Shown here: positions 1 through 7,045 of the stretch, in pieces
Numbering within the stretch: position 1 is the stretch's first letter
Layout of the letters: each line of letters starts with the position of its first letter
Assembly: GCA_045132895.1 (NCBI GenBank)
Contig: JBGUTC010000059.1
Location: 1 to 10,411, forward strand
Direction of reading: 5' to 3'
Length of the DNA: 10,411 nucleotides
DNA from: UMGS755 sp045132895
GTDB lineage: Bacteria; Bacillota; Clostridia; UBA1381; UBA9506
Program-made: the position numbers and the translations under genes
The notes under the pieces: model-generated
Databases searched by the model: none
What the model was told of the DNA's origin: nothing
The model's input: only the letters and a program-made list of their open reading frames with translations

Positions 1-1
1 T

Positions 2-142
2 CTTGCTATGGGGTATCAGCGCAAGGAAATCGAGGGAGCCATCCGCTTCAGTCTCGGCGTTTCTACTACGGAAGAGGATATTCAGACTGTATTAGCTGCC
101 GTTCGTCAGGATGCCGGTCTGCTCCTGCAGGTTTCCCGTTAA
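2..142 (+). CDS. Cysteine desulfurase (class V aminotransferase, NifS/IscS type), C-terminal end only
   Basis: Only the last 46 codons are in the window; the gene starts upstream. The reading frame contains LAMG near its start and then AIRFSLGVSTTEED, which matches the C-terminal signature of the NifS/IscS/SufS group (family pattern roughly AMG...IRFSLG..TTEEEI). These PLP enzymes take sulfur from cysteine for Fe-S clusters, thiolated tRNA and cofactors. The PLP lysine and the active-site cysteine lie outside the window, so the subgroup (IscS, NifS or a tRNA-thiolation partner) cannot be decided. It ends at TAA 140-142. I see no strong terminator before the next gene, so some read-through into the shikimate-kinase-like gene is possible. 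Confidence 0.75.
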   Translation, partial: LAMGYQRKEIEGAIRFSLGVSTTEEDIQTVLAAVRQDAGLLLQVSR

Positions 143-155
143 GGTTTTGAATTTT

Positions 156-187
156 TTGCATGATTTTACATACTTGACTCATATAAT
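156..187 (+). promoter_or_regulatory. Weak candidate promoter for the shikimate-kinase-like gene
   Basis: A perfect TATAAT lies at 182-187. The best upstream hexamer, TTGCAT at 156-161, sits 20 bp away, which is longer than the ideal 17. Other T-rich hexamers (TTTACA 165-170, TTGACT 174-179) are too close. The -10 match suggests initiation near 194, giving a leader of about 40 nt. The -35 assignment is uncertain. Confidence 0.3.
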
Positions 188-235
188 AATGAAAGAAGAA
201 CGTCTTTATTACTGTTCAGACGAACAAGGAAAGGA

Positions 236-772
236 ATGGCGAATCACTTGAAAAACATTGTTTTAGTCGGGTTTATGGGGGTTGGTAAAACCACCATTGG
301 AAAACGGGTTTCCGCAAAGTTAAAGATTGATTTTCACGATACAGACGAGGCGATTTTCCGTTGCGAAAAAATTCCCGTCCATGAGCTACTCGCCAGAAAA
401 GGCGCCAAATATTTTGAAGGTGCCCAGCGTTTTGCTGTTTCTACCCTGGCACAAAATGAAGGCGTTTTAATTTCCACCGGTGGCGACACCATTTTAGATG
501 CCTTTAATCTGGAGGCTCTGAAACAGAACGGCATTCTGTTCTGGCTGGATGCTTCTCCGGAAACAATCTACCAGAACACCCGCTTTTCCATTCATAAACG
601 TCCGGGACTGAAAACCGCATCGCTTGATGATATCAGCCGGATGATTGAAGAGCGCAAGCCTTTCTATGAAAAAGCGGATGTCAGAATTTCTGTAGATCAC
701 GATAGTATTGATGCTGCTGTAAAAAAAATAGTCGAAGAATATACATCACGATTGACCAATGAGAAAGGATGA
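236..772 (+). CDS. aroK: Shikimate kinase-like P-loop kinase with altered shikimate-site residues
   Basis: The 178-aa product has the usual length and order of shikimate kinases, which phosphorylate shikimate at the 3-OH with ATP in chorismate synthesis in the cytosol. Walker A is GFMGVGKTTIGK (residues 12-23). The magnesium/substrate Asp pair is D35-T-D37. The lid arginine is in KRPGL (R122), and R140 in EERKPFY matches the conserved C-terminal substrate arginine. Two family hallmarks are changed. The Gly-Gly-Gly loop reads GGD (82-84). The segment that normally reads GE..FR..E is GAKYFEGAQ (56-64), so the shikimate-binding arginine is replaced by Glu61. It could be a functional variant, a kinase for another substrate, or a degenerate copy. 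The ATG at 236 is preceded by AAGGA at 226-230. Its stop overlaps an ATG in the next frame at 769, so it is coupled to the HIT gene. Confidence 0.8.
   Translation: MANHLKNIVLVGFMGVGKTTIGKRVSAKLKIDFHDTDEAIFRCEKIPVHELLARKGAKYFEGAQRFAVSTLAQNEGVLISTGGDTILDAFNLEALKQNGILFWLDASPETIYQNTRFSIHKRPGLKTASLDDISRMIEERKPFYEKADVRISVDHDSIDAAVKKIVEEYTSRLTNEKG
762..769 (+). promoter_or_regulatory. Ribosome binding site that decides the HIT gene start
   Basis: AGAAAGGA lies inside the last codons of the shikimate-kinase-like gene. It touches the ATG at 769, which is too close for that codon to be used well. It is 8 nt before the in-frame GTG at 778, which is a normal spacing. Confidence 0.6.
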
Positions 773-777
773 TTGTT

Positions 778-1119
778 GTGGAAAACTGTATTTTTTGTAA
801 AATTTTAGCCGGTGAAATTCCGTCAAAGAAAGTTTATGAAGATGAACTGGTGTATGCCTTTCATGATATTGCTCCCGCTGCGCCGGTGCATGTCCTGATT
901 ATCCCCAAGGAGCATCTTTGCTGCTTAAACGCTGCAGACAGTTCCCATCAGGCGTTATTAGGGCATATTCTGCTCACAGCACAAAAACTGGCAAAGGAAC
1001 TGGGTGTCGACGAAAGCGGCTATCGCATCGTCAATAACTGCGGTGAAAACGCTGGTCAAACCGTCTTCCACCTGCACTTCCACCTCTTAGCCGGAGACAA
1101 GTTCGACAAATTAGTTTGA
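778..1119 (+). CDS. HIT-family (Hint-type) nucleotide-binding hydrolase
   Basis: With the GTG start at 778 the protein is 113 aa and begins MENCIFCKILAGEIP, the standard N-terminus of bacterial Hint-like proteins. An in-frame ATG at 769 would add three residues but has no usable ribosome-binding spacing. The CxxC pair (C4, C7) is a probable zinc site. The histidine triad is H98-L-H100-F-H102 followed by LLAG; the middle His is the nucleophile in this family. Family members hydrolyse purine nucleoside phosphoramidates or dinucleoside polyphosphates, but the natural substrate is often unknown. The gene is translationally coupled to the preceding kinase-like gene and ends just before a strong hairpin terminator. 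Confidence 0.9.
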   Translation: MENCIFCKILAGEIPSKKVYEDELVYAFHDIAPAAPVHVLIIPKEHLCCLNAADSSHQALLGHILLTAQKLAKELGVDESGYRIVNNCGENAGQTVFHLHFHLLAGDKFDKLV

Positions 1120-1123
1120 TAGC

Positions 1124-1159
1124 AAAAAAGCGGTATTGCTTTAGCAATACCGCTTTTTT
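1124..1159. terminator. Bidirectional intrinsic terminator between convergent genes
   Basis: A perfect 10-bp stem (GCGGTATTGC 1130-1139, GCAATACCGC 1144-1153) with loop TTTA is flanked by six A on the left and six T on the right, so it can end transcripts from either side. It starts 4 nt after the HIT stop. Its T-run overlaps the stop codon of the minus-strand membrane protein gene. Confidence 0.9.
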
Positions 1160-1535
1160 ATTTATGTTTGACAAAGGCGCTTTTTACAAAATAGCAAAGG
1201 AGGGATATGCAAACATCAATGATCATTAAATGTACAGAAAAGGAAGCCATCGGCTTTCCAAACATGCCGAAAAAATGACCCACACAAACATACTGATTGA
1301 GCATACACCCCAGCACATGGACGACAATAAAACTCAGCGTTCGAAGAAGCCATTCCTTTTTCGTTCCTGCAAAGCAATGATATATGCCATACCCAAGGGG
1401 TAATAAGAAAAACAACAGGATTACATCAAGTAAGTTAGCCGTATATGATAGATAAGGATAGGGTGACAAGCATAAATAGACACCCCACACAAGCAATGGA
1501 ATGCAATAAACCAGAATATTCTCCAAAAGCTTCAC
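1158..1535 (-). CDS. Small four-helix integral membrane protein of unknown function
   Basis: I do not recognise a family. The 125-aa product has four hydrophobic segments, about residues 7-24, 34-55, 64-86 and 98-118. A short Lys-rich loop (TKKEWLLR, 58-65) lies between helices 2 and 3, and the C-terminus is basic (KSAFVKHK). It is rich in cysteine (seven residues, most within or beside the helices). The start is GTG at 1535, preceded by AAGGAGAG about 7 nt upstream, a good ribosome binding site. It begins 27 nt after the stop of the PfkB-type kinase gene and has no promoter of its own that I can see, so it is probably the last gene of the isomerase-kinase operon. A role in sugar uptake is possible from context only; the protein is much smaller than known sugar permeases. 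Confidence 0.7.
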   Translation of the reverse strand: MKLLENILVYCIPLLVWGVYLCLSPYPYLSYTANLLDVILLFFLLPLGYGIYHCFAGTKKEWLLRTLSFIVVHVLGCMLNQYVCVGHFFGMFGKPMASFSVHLMIIDVCISLLCYFVKSAFVKHK

Positions 1536-1562
1536 AATATCTCTCCTTCAACTTCCCCCGAT

Positions 1563-2516
1563 TTAAAAAATCTCTTGAATCTCCCGAACAGAAGGCATTG
1601 CGTTCATGGCACCTCGCCTTGATACACAGATGGATGCTGCTGCGTTGGCAAAGGAAGCATATCGTTTTAAATCTTCTTCGCAAAGTTCTGAAAGTTGTTT
1701 GCCGTTATGCAGAATTGAATATAAAAAAGCGCCCATAAAGCAATCCCCGGCACCCGTGGTGTCAACCACCTCTGTTTGAACCCCTTCAGAAAATACCTTT
1801 GCGCCACCTCCGGAGACAAAAGCACCCTTTTCACCCATCGTAATAATCACGCAGGAAATCCCTTTTTGATGCAGCATATCCGCCGCATCGCGTTCGTTAT
1901 TACAGTCTGTTAACAACATCATTTCCTCATCGGAAATTTTGATGATATCCACCATGTCAAGCGGGAGTCGCATACCGGCCTTTGCCGCCCCTTCATCTTT
2001 CCAGAGCGAAGGACGGTAGTTCGGGTCATAGGACACCGTAACACCGGACTCCTTAGCATACTGAAGGGCTTTTAATGTAGCACTTCTGGCCGGCTCGTCC
2101 GTAAGGGACAGAGAGCCAAAATGGAATATGCTGCTCCCTGCTATCTGTTTTTTTGAAACCTCGTCTTCCCGGAGAAGCGTATCAGCCCCCGGCTTTCTCG
2201 CAAAGGAAAAAGAACGCTCACCGCAATCATCCAGATCAACAAAGGCAAGAGTTGTAAAGGCCTCTTCAGACTCAATTAAGGAAGACGTATCGATTCCATA
2301 TTGCTCCAGCGTCTGTCTTAGAAACTTGCCGTGCATATCCTGACCGACTTTTCCGATAAAGGAGGTTCTCCCACCAAGTTTTTGAATCGCAGCCAGAACA
2401 TTGGCAGGTGCGCCACCGGGATTCTGCTCAAAAAGATGCTCTCCCCTATGAGACAAGCCAGCAAAGGTAAAGTCAATCAGGATTTCGCCCAAAGCTGTTA
2501 CATCAAACTGTTTCAT
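1563..2516 (-). CDS. PfkB-family sugar kinase, fructokinase-like
   Basis: The 317-aa ribokinase/PfkB-family protein opens with DVTALGEILIDF and carries the substrate-side motif GGAPANVLAAIQKLG (34-48). The C-terminal PfkB signature DTTGAGDCFMGAFL begins at residue 252, with D258 as the expected catalytic base. These motifs and the length fit ATP-dependent fructokinases, but ketodeoxygluconate kinases and other members look similar, so the substrate is not proven. It starts 8 nt after the isomerase stop, with AGGTGAT before the ATG. The upstream gene would make a ketose (fructose or xylulose), and this enzyme would then trap it as the phosphate. Confidence is high for the family and moderate for fructose as the substrate. 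Confidence 0.9.
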   Translation of the reverse strand: MKQFDVTALGEILIDFTFAGLSHRGEHLFEQNPGGAPANVLAAIQKLGGRTSFIGKVGQDMHGKFLRQTLEQYGIDTSSLIESEEAFTTLAFVDLDDCGERSFSFARKPGADTLLREDEVSKKQIAGSSIFHFGSLSLTDEPARSATLKALQYAKESGVTVSYDPNYRPSLWKDEGAAKAGMRLPLDMVDIIKISDEEMMLLTDCNNERDAADMLHQKGISCVIITMGEKGAFVSGGGAKVFSEGVQTEVVDTTGAGDCFMGAFLYSILHNGKQLSELCEEDLKRYASFANAAASICVSRRGAMNAMPSVREIQEIF

Positions 2517-2524
2517 ACCATCAC

Positions 2525-3070
2525 CTACACATTCCGTTTTCCCGCCGCATCAATGCTCGGATCGGTATAAATATCATACTCATCGCGACTTTTGGTTGAA
2601 AATTCAGAAACAACAGCGCCTTCGCTTCCTGCCTGGAACCAATGAAGGGTATTGGGCATAATGGTATACTGCTCACCGGGATGTAAAATAATTTCCTTGC
2701 GGCAGGTAAAATATTCTTCCATTCCTTCAGGTTTTTTCGCCGCTATTTCGTCAGGCCCCTCACCCTCAACATACAGATACACCGTTCCATACCGGCATCG
2801 GAAAGTTTCCTCTTTCCCCACTTCTCCGTTTATTTCAGGGTGTCTGTGCTCCGGACAGGTCTGATAGGGCAACAACACCAGTTCTTTCGCACAGCAACGC
2901 TCTGTGTTCACATAAACCACCAGTTCCAACCCTACTTTATCAATACAGCCAAGTTCATATTCTGCGACTTCGATTCTTGCCTCTTCTTCTTTCGTGATGG
3001 CAATCCCTGCCTTATCCAGATATTTTTTTGCTTCGCGGCTATATGTTTCATAATCTGCTTTCGTTAACAT
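2525..3070 (-). CDS. D-lyxose/D-mannose isomerase-type cupin
   Basis: The 181-aa protein matches the short cupin-fold D-lyxose ketol-isomerase family in size and motifs. CPEHRHPEINGEVGKEETF (73-90) supplies H75, H77 and E88, and PNTLHW supplies H143. Together these form the expected divalent-metal site. Characterised members interconvert D-lyxose with D-xylulose and D-mannose with D-fructose as free sugars. The kinase gene follows after 8 nt, so the pair would give fructose-6-P or xylulose-5-P. The ATG at 3070 has AGGAG about 7 nt upstream. Transcription probably starts at the divergent promoter shared with the AraC gene. The physiological sugar cannot be read from the sequence. Confidence 0.85.
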   Translation of the reverse strand: MLTKADYETYSREAKKYLDKAGIAITKEEEARIEVAEYELGCIDKVGLELVVYVNTERCCAKELVLLPYQTCPEHRHPEINGEVGKEETFRCRYGTVYLYVEGEGPDEIAAKKPEGMEEYFTCRKEIILHPGEQYTIMPNTLHWFQAGSEGAVVSEFSTKSRDEYDIYTDPSIDAAGKRNV

Positions 3071-3103
3071 TTTTTCTCTCCTGTTCAGTTTAATTACAAA
3101 AAA

Positions 3104-3132
3104 ATTATATCATTTTATCCGGCGATGTGATA
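3104..3132 (-). promoter_or_regulatory. Promoter of the isomerase-kinase-membrane protein operon
   Basis: On the minus strand there is a perfect extended -10, TGATATAAT (3112-3104, hexamer 3109-3104). The hexamer 17 bp upstream (TATCAC, 3132-3127) is a poor -35, so activity probably relies on the extended -10 or on an activator. It predicts a leader of roughly 27 nt before the isomerase start. Confidence 0.6.
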
Positions 3133-3136
3133 TAAT
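3108..3136 (+). promoter_or_regulatory. Promoter of the AraC-family regulator gene
   Basis: A perfect extended -10 TGATATAAT ends at 3136 (hexamer 3131-3136). The -35 position (3108-3113, TATCAT) is weak and overlaps the -10 of the opposite promoter. Initiation near 3143 would give a leader of about 38 nt before the ATG at 3181. Confidence 0.6.
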
Positions 3137-3180
3137 AATAACACTTAAAAATATCGTTATTTTATCCTGTAGGTGATTCT

Positions 3181-4065
3181 ATGAACCAGACATTTTACAA
3201 AGAAGAACGAAAGCATTCCCTCTCTACATATATGTTCAGTAGCCATTTTGAGGATATTTCCGGCAAAGGCTGCTTAGTGGGTGCACACTATCACGAATAT
3301 ATCGAAATTTTATACTGCACAGACGGATTTTTCGAAGCCTATCTAAACGGCACAAAATATCCCTTCCAGAAAGGCGAAATGATTATCATCAATTCAAACG
3401 AAATCCATTCCGTCTATGCCTGCGGCGAAGAAAAAAACCGCTATATCGTTGTTAAGGTCTTGCCGGAATTGCTATACGGCAACGAGCAAAGCATCGCAGA
3501 AGCAAAATACTTGCTGCTTTTTATGTCCGGCAATTCTACGCAGCAGAAAATATTTTCCAGCCACAAAATTGATAACACAGATCTGCCTGTCGCCTTTCAA
3601 GAAATTCTATCAGAATTTACCGAAAGAAAATACGGATTTGAACTATCCGTAAAGCTGAACATCTTTAAAATTTTCCTCTATATCGTAAGAGAGTATGAAA
3701 AAAACGGCAATACGGTTTCTGCCTCTATTGACGAAAACATTGCTCAGCACCTTTGTAACGTTCTTGATTATATGGAAAATAACTATGCTGATTCTATCCA
3801 TATGAAAAAAGCAGCGGATATGTGCTTTATGAGCTACAACTATTTTTCCAAAGTGTTCAAAAAATTTATCGGAAAAAGTTTTAACGAATATCTGATTGAC
3901 ATCCGCCTGCGTCATGCGAAAAAACTCCTGATTTCCAGTCAGATGCCCATAACAAAAATCGCATCTGATACAGGCTTCGGAACCACCAGCTATTTCATTG
4001 AAGCCTTTAAAAAGCGAATCGGCACAACACCGATGCATTTCAGAAACAGCCAGAAGGAAGCCTAG
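3181..4065 (+). CDS. AraC-family transcriptional regulator with N-terminal cupin sensor domain
   Basis: The 294-aa protein has an AraC-type cupin in its first third, with HYHEYIEILY (36-45) and the later KGEMIIINSNEIHSV (64-78) as the typical ligand-pocket strands. The C-terminal AraC/XylS DNA-binding domain (about 190-290) has two helix-turn-helix units. The first is around 206-227. The second is around 255-277 (PITKIASDTGFGTTSYFIEAFKK), followed by the family motif IGTTPMHFR. TAGGTGAT before the ATG serves as the ribosome binding site. It is transcribed away from the isomerase-kinase operon over a shared 110-bp control region, so it most likely regulates that operon in response to a sugar. 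Whether it activates or represses is not visible, but the poor -35 of the operon promoter would suit an activator. Confidence 0.92.
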   Translation: MNQTFYKEERKHSLSTYMFSSHFEDISGKGCLVGAHYHEYIEILYCTDGFFEAYLNGTKYPFQKGEMIIINSNEIHSVYACGEEKNRYIVVKVLPELLYGNEQSIAEAKYLLLFMSGNSTQQKIFSSHKIDNTDLPVAFQEILSEFTERKYGFELSVKLNIFKIFLYIVREYEKNGNTVSASIDENIAQHLCNVLDYMENNYADSIHMKKAADMCFMSYNYFSKVFKKFIGKSFNEYLIDIRLRHAKKLLISSQMPITKIASDTGFGTTSYFIEAFKKRIGTTPMHFRNSQKEA

Positions 4066-4096
4066 TATATCGCCGGATATTGACTTTTTTTCATAC

Positions 4097-4130
4097 AAAA
4101 ACCCCGTATGCAAAATGCATACGGGGTTTT
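4097..4130. terminator. Bidirectional terminator between the AraC gene and eno
   Basis: An 11-bp perfect stem (CCCCGTATGCA 4102-4112 and TGCATACGGGG 4116-4126) with an AAA loop has five A on its left and four T on its right. It serves the AraC gene on the plus strand and the end of the glycolytic operon on the minus strand. Confidence 0.9.
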
Positions 4131-4148
4131 GATTGATAAGATTAAATC

Positions 4149-5465
4149 TTATTTATTTTTCAGGTTGAACCAAGCGTTGATACCGGGATAGTAAGCAACG
4201 TCACCCAGTTCTTCCTCGATTCTCAGAAGCTGATTGTATTTTGCAACACGGTCAGTTCTGGAAGGAGCACCGGTCTTAATCTGGCCGGAGTTTGTAGCAA
4301 CAGCGATGTCAGCGATGGTAGCATCTTCTGTTTCACCGCTTCTGTGAGAAGTAACTGCGGTGTAACCAGCGCGGTTAGCCATTTCAATTGCTTCCAGAGT
4401 TTCGGTCAGAGTACCGATCTGGTTAACTTTGATCAGGATGGAGTTAGCAACGCCAAGCTCAATACCCTTCTTCAGACGTTCGGTATTGGTAACGAACAGG
4501 TCGTCACCAACCAGCTGAATCTTGTCGCCCAGTTTGTCGGTCAGGATCTTCCAAGCATCCCAGTCTTCTTCAGCAACACCATCTTCTAAGGAGATGATGG
4601 GGTACTTAGCAGCCAGGTCTTCCCAGAATGCAACGATTTCGTCGCGGGTCATGAAGATATCGGTCTTCCAGAAGTAGTAACCGTCTTTACCGATCTTCTT
4701 AGCTTCTTCAAACATTTCAGTTGCAGCAGCATCGATTGCGATTCTGAAATCATCGCCGGGCTTAAAGCCAGCTTTTTCGATTGCTTCTACGATAACCTGA
4801 ATTGCTTCTTCGTCGCTCTTTAAGTTAGGAGCAAAACCACCTTCGTCACCAACAGCGGTGCTGTAGCCCTTGCCCTTTAAAACGCTCTTTAAGTTGTGGA
4901 AAACTTCAGCACACCATCTCAGTGCTTCACGGAAAGAAGTAGCACCAACAGGCATGATCATGAATTCCTGAATGTTAACGCTGTTGTCAGCATGCTTACC
5001 ACCGTTGATGATGTTCATCATGGGAACGGGGAAAGTTTTAGCGTTGCAGCCGCCAATGTAGTTGTAGAGGCTAACGCCTAAGGATTCAGCAGCAGCTTTA
5101 GCACAAGCCAGGGATACACCCAGGATTGCGTTAGCGCCCAGACGACCCTTATTGGGAGTTCCGTCTAATTCGATCATAGCACGGTCAATTGCAATCTGGT
5201 CTAAAACGTTCATACCGATAACTGCTTCAGCAATTTCGCCGTTTACGTTGTCAACAGCTTTGCAAACGCCCTTACCTAAATATTTGCTCTTGTCGCCATC
5301 ACGAAGCTCAACTGCTTCGAAAGCACCTGTGGAAGCACCGGAGGGAACGGAAGCGCGGCCAACATAGCCATCTTCTGTATAAACCTCTACCTCAACGGTA
5401 GGATTGCCTCTGGAGTCCAGGATTTCTCTTGCCACTACATCAATAATCTCAATGTACTGTTTCAT
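4149..5465 (-). CDS. eno: Enolase (phosphopyruvate hydratase)
   Basis: The 438-aa protein is a full-length bacterial enolase, which converts 2-phosphoglycerate to phosphoenolpyruvate in the cytosol with Mg2+. The conserved residues are present: E167 and E208 (in VGDEGGFAPN), metal ligands D245, E294 (SLEDG) and D321 (LVGDDLFVTN), catalytic base K346 (ILIKVNQIGT), the SHRSGETED loop with H374, R375 and S376, and K397 in QIKTGAPSRTDR. AGGAGG lies about 10 nt upstream of the ATG at 5465. It is the last gene of the glycolytic operon, 31 nt after the gpmI stop, and ends 19 nt before a strong terminator. No oddities were seen. Confidence 0.98.
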   Translation of the reverse strand: MKQYIEIIDVVAREILDSRGNPTVEVEVYTEDGYVGRASVPSGASTGAFEAVELRDGDKSKYLGKGVCKAVDNVNGEIAEAVIGMNVLDQIAIDRAMIELDGTPNKGRLGANAILGVSLACAKAAAESLGVSLYNYIGGCNAKTFPVPMMNIINGGKHADNSVNIQEFMIMPVGATSFREALRWCAEVFHNLKSVLKGKGYSTAVGDEGGFAPNLKSDEEAIQVIVEAIEKAGFKPGDDFRIAIDAAATEMFEEAKKIGKDGYYFWKTDIFMTRDEIVAFWEDLAAKYPIISLEDGVAEEDWDAWKILTDKLGDKIQLVGDDLFVTNTERLKKGIELGVANSILIKVNQIGTLTETLEAIEMANRAGYTAVTSHRSGETEDATIADIAVATNSGQIKTGAPSRTDRVAKYNQLLRIEEELGDVAYYPGINAWFNLKNK

Positions 5466-5496
5466 GTTGTTTTTTCCTCCTATTAAATTATATTGT

Positions 5497-7023
5497 TTAC
5501 TTAATAATCAGGCTTTTGCCTGTCATTTCGTCAGGTTGAGTAAGACCCAAGATTTCGAGCATAGTCGGCGCAATGTCAGCCAGGCAGCCGCCGTCACGCA
5601 GGGAAACCTCTTTTCCGGCTACCACAAAGGGTACCTGGAAGGTGGTATGGGCTGTGAAGGTTTCGCCGTTTTCCGGATCAACCATCTGGTCCGCATTACC
5701 ATGGTCAGCTGTTACTAAAACGACGCCGTCTTTTGCGAGGACTGCATCAATAACCTTACCCATGCAACCGTCAACAGCTTCAACAGCTGCTTTAGCCGCG
5801 TCAAACACGCCGGTATGACCTACCATGTCGCAGTTAGCAAAGTTTAAGATAATGACATCATAAGCATCAGATTCAATACGCTTTAATGCCTCTTCTGTAA
5901 CCTCATAAGCACTCATTTCCGGCTTTAAGTCATAGGTCGCAACCTTGGGGGAAGCAATCAGAGCACGGTCTTCGCCTTCGGAAACCGCTTCTACGCCACC
6001 GTTAAAGAAGAAGGTAACATGAGCATATTTTTCCGTTTCAGCAATTCTCAGCTGAGTCAGGCCGTTCTTTGCCAGATATTCGCCTAAGGTGTTGGTCAAC
6101 ACCTGGGGGCGGAATGCCACATCAACATTGGGCATGGTTTTATCATACTGCGTCATGCAAACATAGTGCATGGGGCGGTATTCTCTTTTAAATCCGTCAA
6201 ATTCCGGATCAACAAAGACACGGGAAATTTCACGGGCACGGTCGGGACGGAAGTTCGCAAAGACAACGCTGTCGCCTTCTGCCATCATGCCAACCGGTGC
6301 GCCATTTCCCGTTACAACAACGGGCATAACAAATTCGTCGGTTACTTCTTTTGCATAAGAATCAGCAACAGCCTGAACCGGATCACTATAACACTCGCCA
6401 ACGCCCAGTGCCATCGCTTCATAAGCTTTTTCAACACGCTCCCAACGGTTGTCACGGTCCATAGCATAGTAACGACCCATAACCGTTGCGATTTTGCCGC
6501 AGCCGATTTTTGTAAGTTCATCGGATAACGCTGCAACAAAATCTTTACCGGATGACGGGGGAACGTCACGTCCGTCTAAGAAGCAATGCAGATAAACTTT
6601 TGAAAGACCGGCGCGCTTTGCCAGTTCAACCAAGGCATAGATATGAGAATTATGGCTATGTACACCACCGTCAGATAACAGACCCATGATGTGCAGTGCG
6701 GAATTCTTTGCCTTGCAGTTTTCAATTGCACCCAGCAGGGCTTCATTTTCAAAGAAGTCACCGTCAGAGATAGACTTTGTGATTCTGGTCAGTTCCTGAT
6801 ACACGATTCTGCCGGCACCAATGTTGGTATGTCCAACTTCGGAGTTACCCATCTGACCTTCCGGCAGGCCAACGGCCATACCGGAAGCATCTAACAGGGT
6901 ATATGCATTATTTGCCAGGAGCTGATCCATATAAGGGGTAGCCGCCGCTTTGATGGCGTTTCCCTCTACGGCAGGATTCATTCCATAGCCGTCTAAAATA
7001 CAGAGCAACAAAGGTTTTTTCAT
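5497..7023 (-). CDS. gpmI: 2,3-bisphosphoglycerate-independent phosphoglycerate mutase
   Basis: The 508-aa protein has the length and motifs of the alkaline-phosphatase-superfamily iPGM, a metal-dependent (usually Mn2+) enzyme that interconverts 3- and 2-phosphoglycerate. Visible signatures are LCILDGYG with D11, the phosphoserine site GNSEVGHTNIGAGR with S61, DGRDVPP, GRYYAMDRDNRW, FRPDRAREI, NCDMVGHTG and TADHGNADQM. The start at 7023 has GGAG 8 nt upstream. It lies 22 nt after the PGK-TIM stop and 31 nt before eno, so it is clearly in the same operon. No oddities were seen. Confidence 0.98.
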   Translation of the reverse strand: MKKPLLLCILDGYGMNPAVEGNAIKAAATPYMDQLLANNAYTLLDASGMAVGLPEGQMGNSEVGHTNIGAGRIVYQELTRITKSISDGDFFENEALLGAIENCKAKNSALHIMGLLSDGGVHSHNSHIYALVELAKRAGLSKVYLHCFLDGRDVPPSSGKDFVAALSDELTKIGCGKIATVMGRYYAMDRDNRWERVEKAYEAMALGVGECYSDPVQAVADSYAKEVTDEFVMPVVVTGNGAPVGMMAEGDSVVFANFRPDRAREISRVFVDPEFDGFKREYRPMHYVCMTQYDKTMPNVDVAFRPQVLTNTLGEYLAKNGLTQLRIAETEKYAHVTFFFNGGVEAVSEGEDRALIASPKVATYDLKPEMSAYEVTEEALKRIESDAYDVIILNFANCDMVGHTGVFDAAKAAVEAVDGCMGKVIDAVLAKDGVVLVTADHGNADQMVDPENGETFTAHTTFQVPFVVAGKEVSLRDGGCLADIAPTMLEILGLTQPDEMTGKSLIIK

Positions 7024-7045
7024 GTTTCAATCTCCAAATTCAAAT

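Larger units (their letters stand above)
3104..3136. repeat. Inverted repeat formed by the two divergent extended -10 elements
   Basis: ATTATATCA (3104-3112) and TGATATAAT (3128-3136) form perfect 9-bp arms with a 15-bp spacer. The arms are the two promoter -10 regions, so the symmetry may be only a result of promoter geometry, or it may be an operator. Confidence 0.6.

Noticed and set aside
769..771. ATG at 769 as the HIT protein start
   Set aside because: It directly abuts the ribosome binding site; the GTG at 778 has normal spacing and gives the standard MENCIFCKI start. It cannot be fully excluded.
1435..1738. ORFs on both strands across the kinase/membrane-protein junction
   Set aside because: They overlap the well-supported kinase and membrane protein genes in other frames and lack start signals.
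3643..4113. Minus-strand 156-codon ORF opposite the AraC gene
   Set aside because: It is a shadow of the AraC reading frame; it begins inside the terminator and has no domain pattern.
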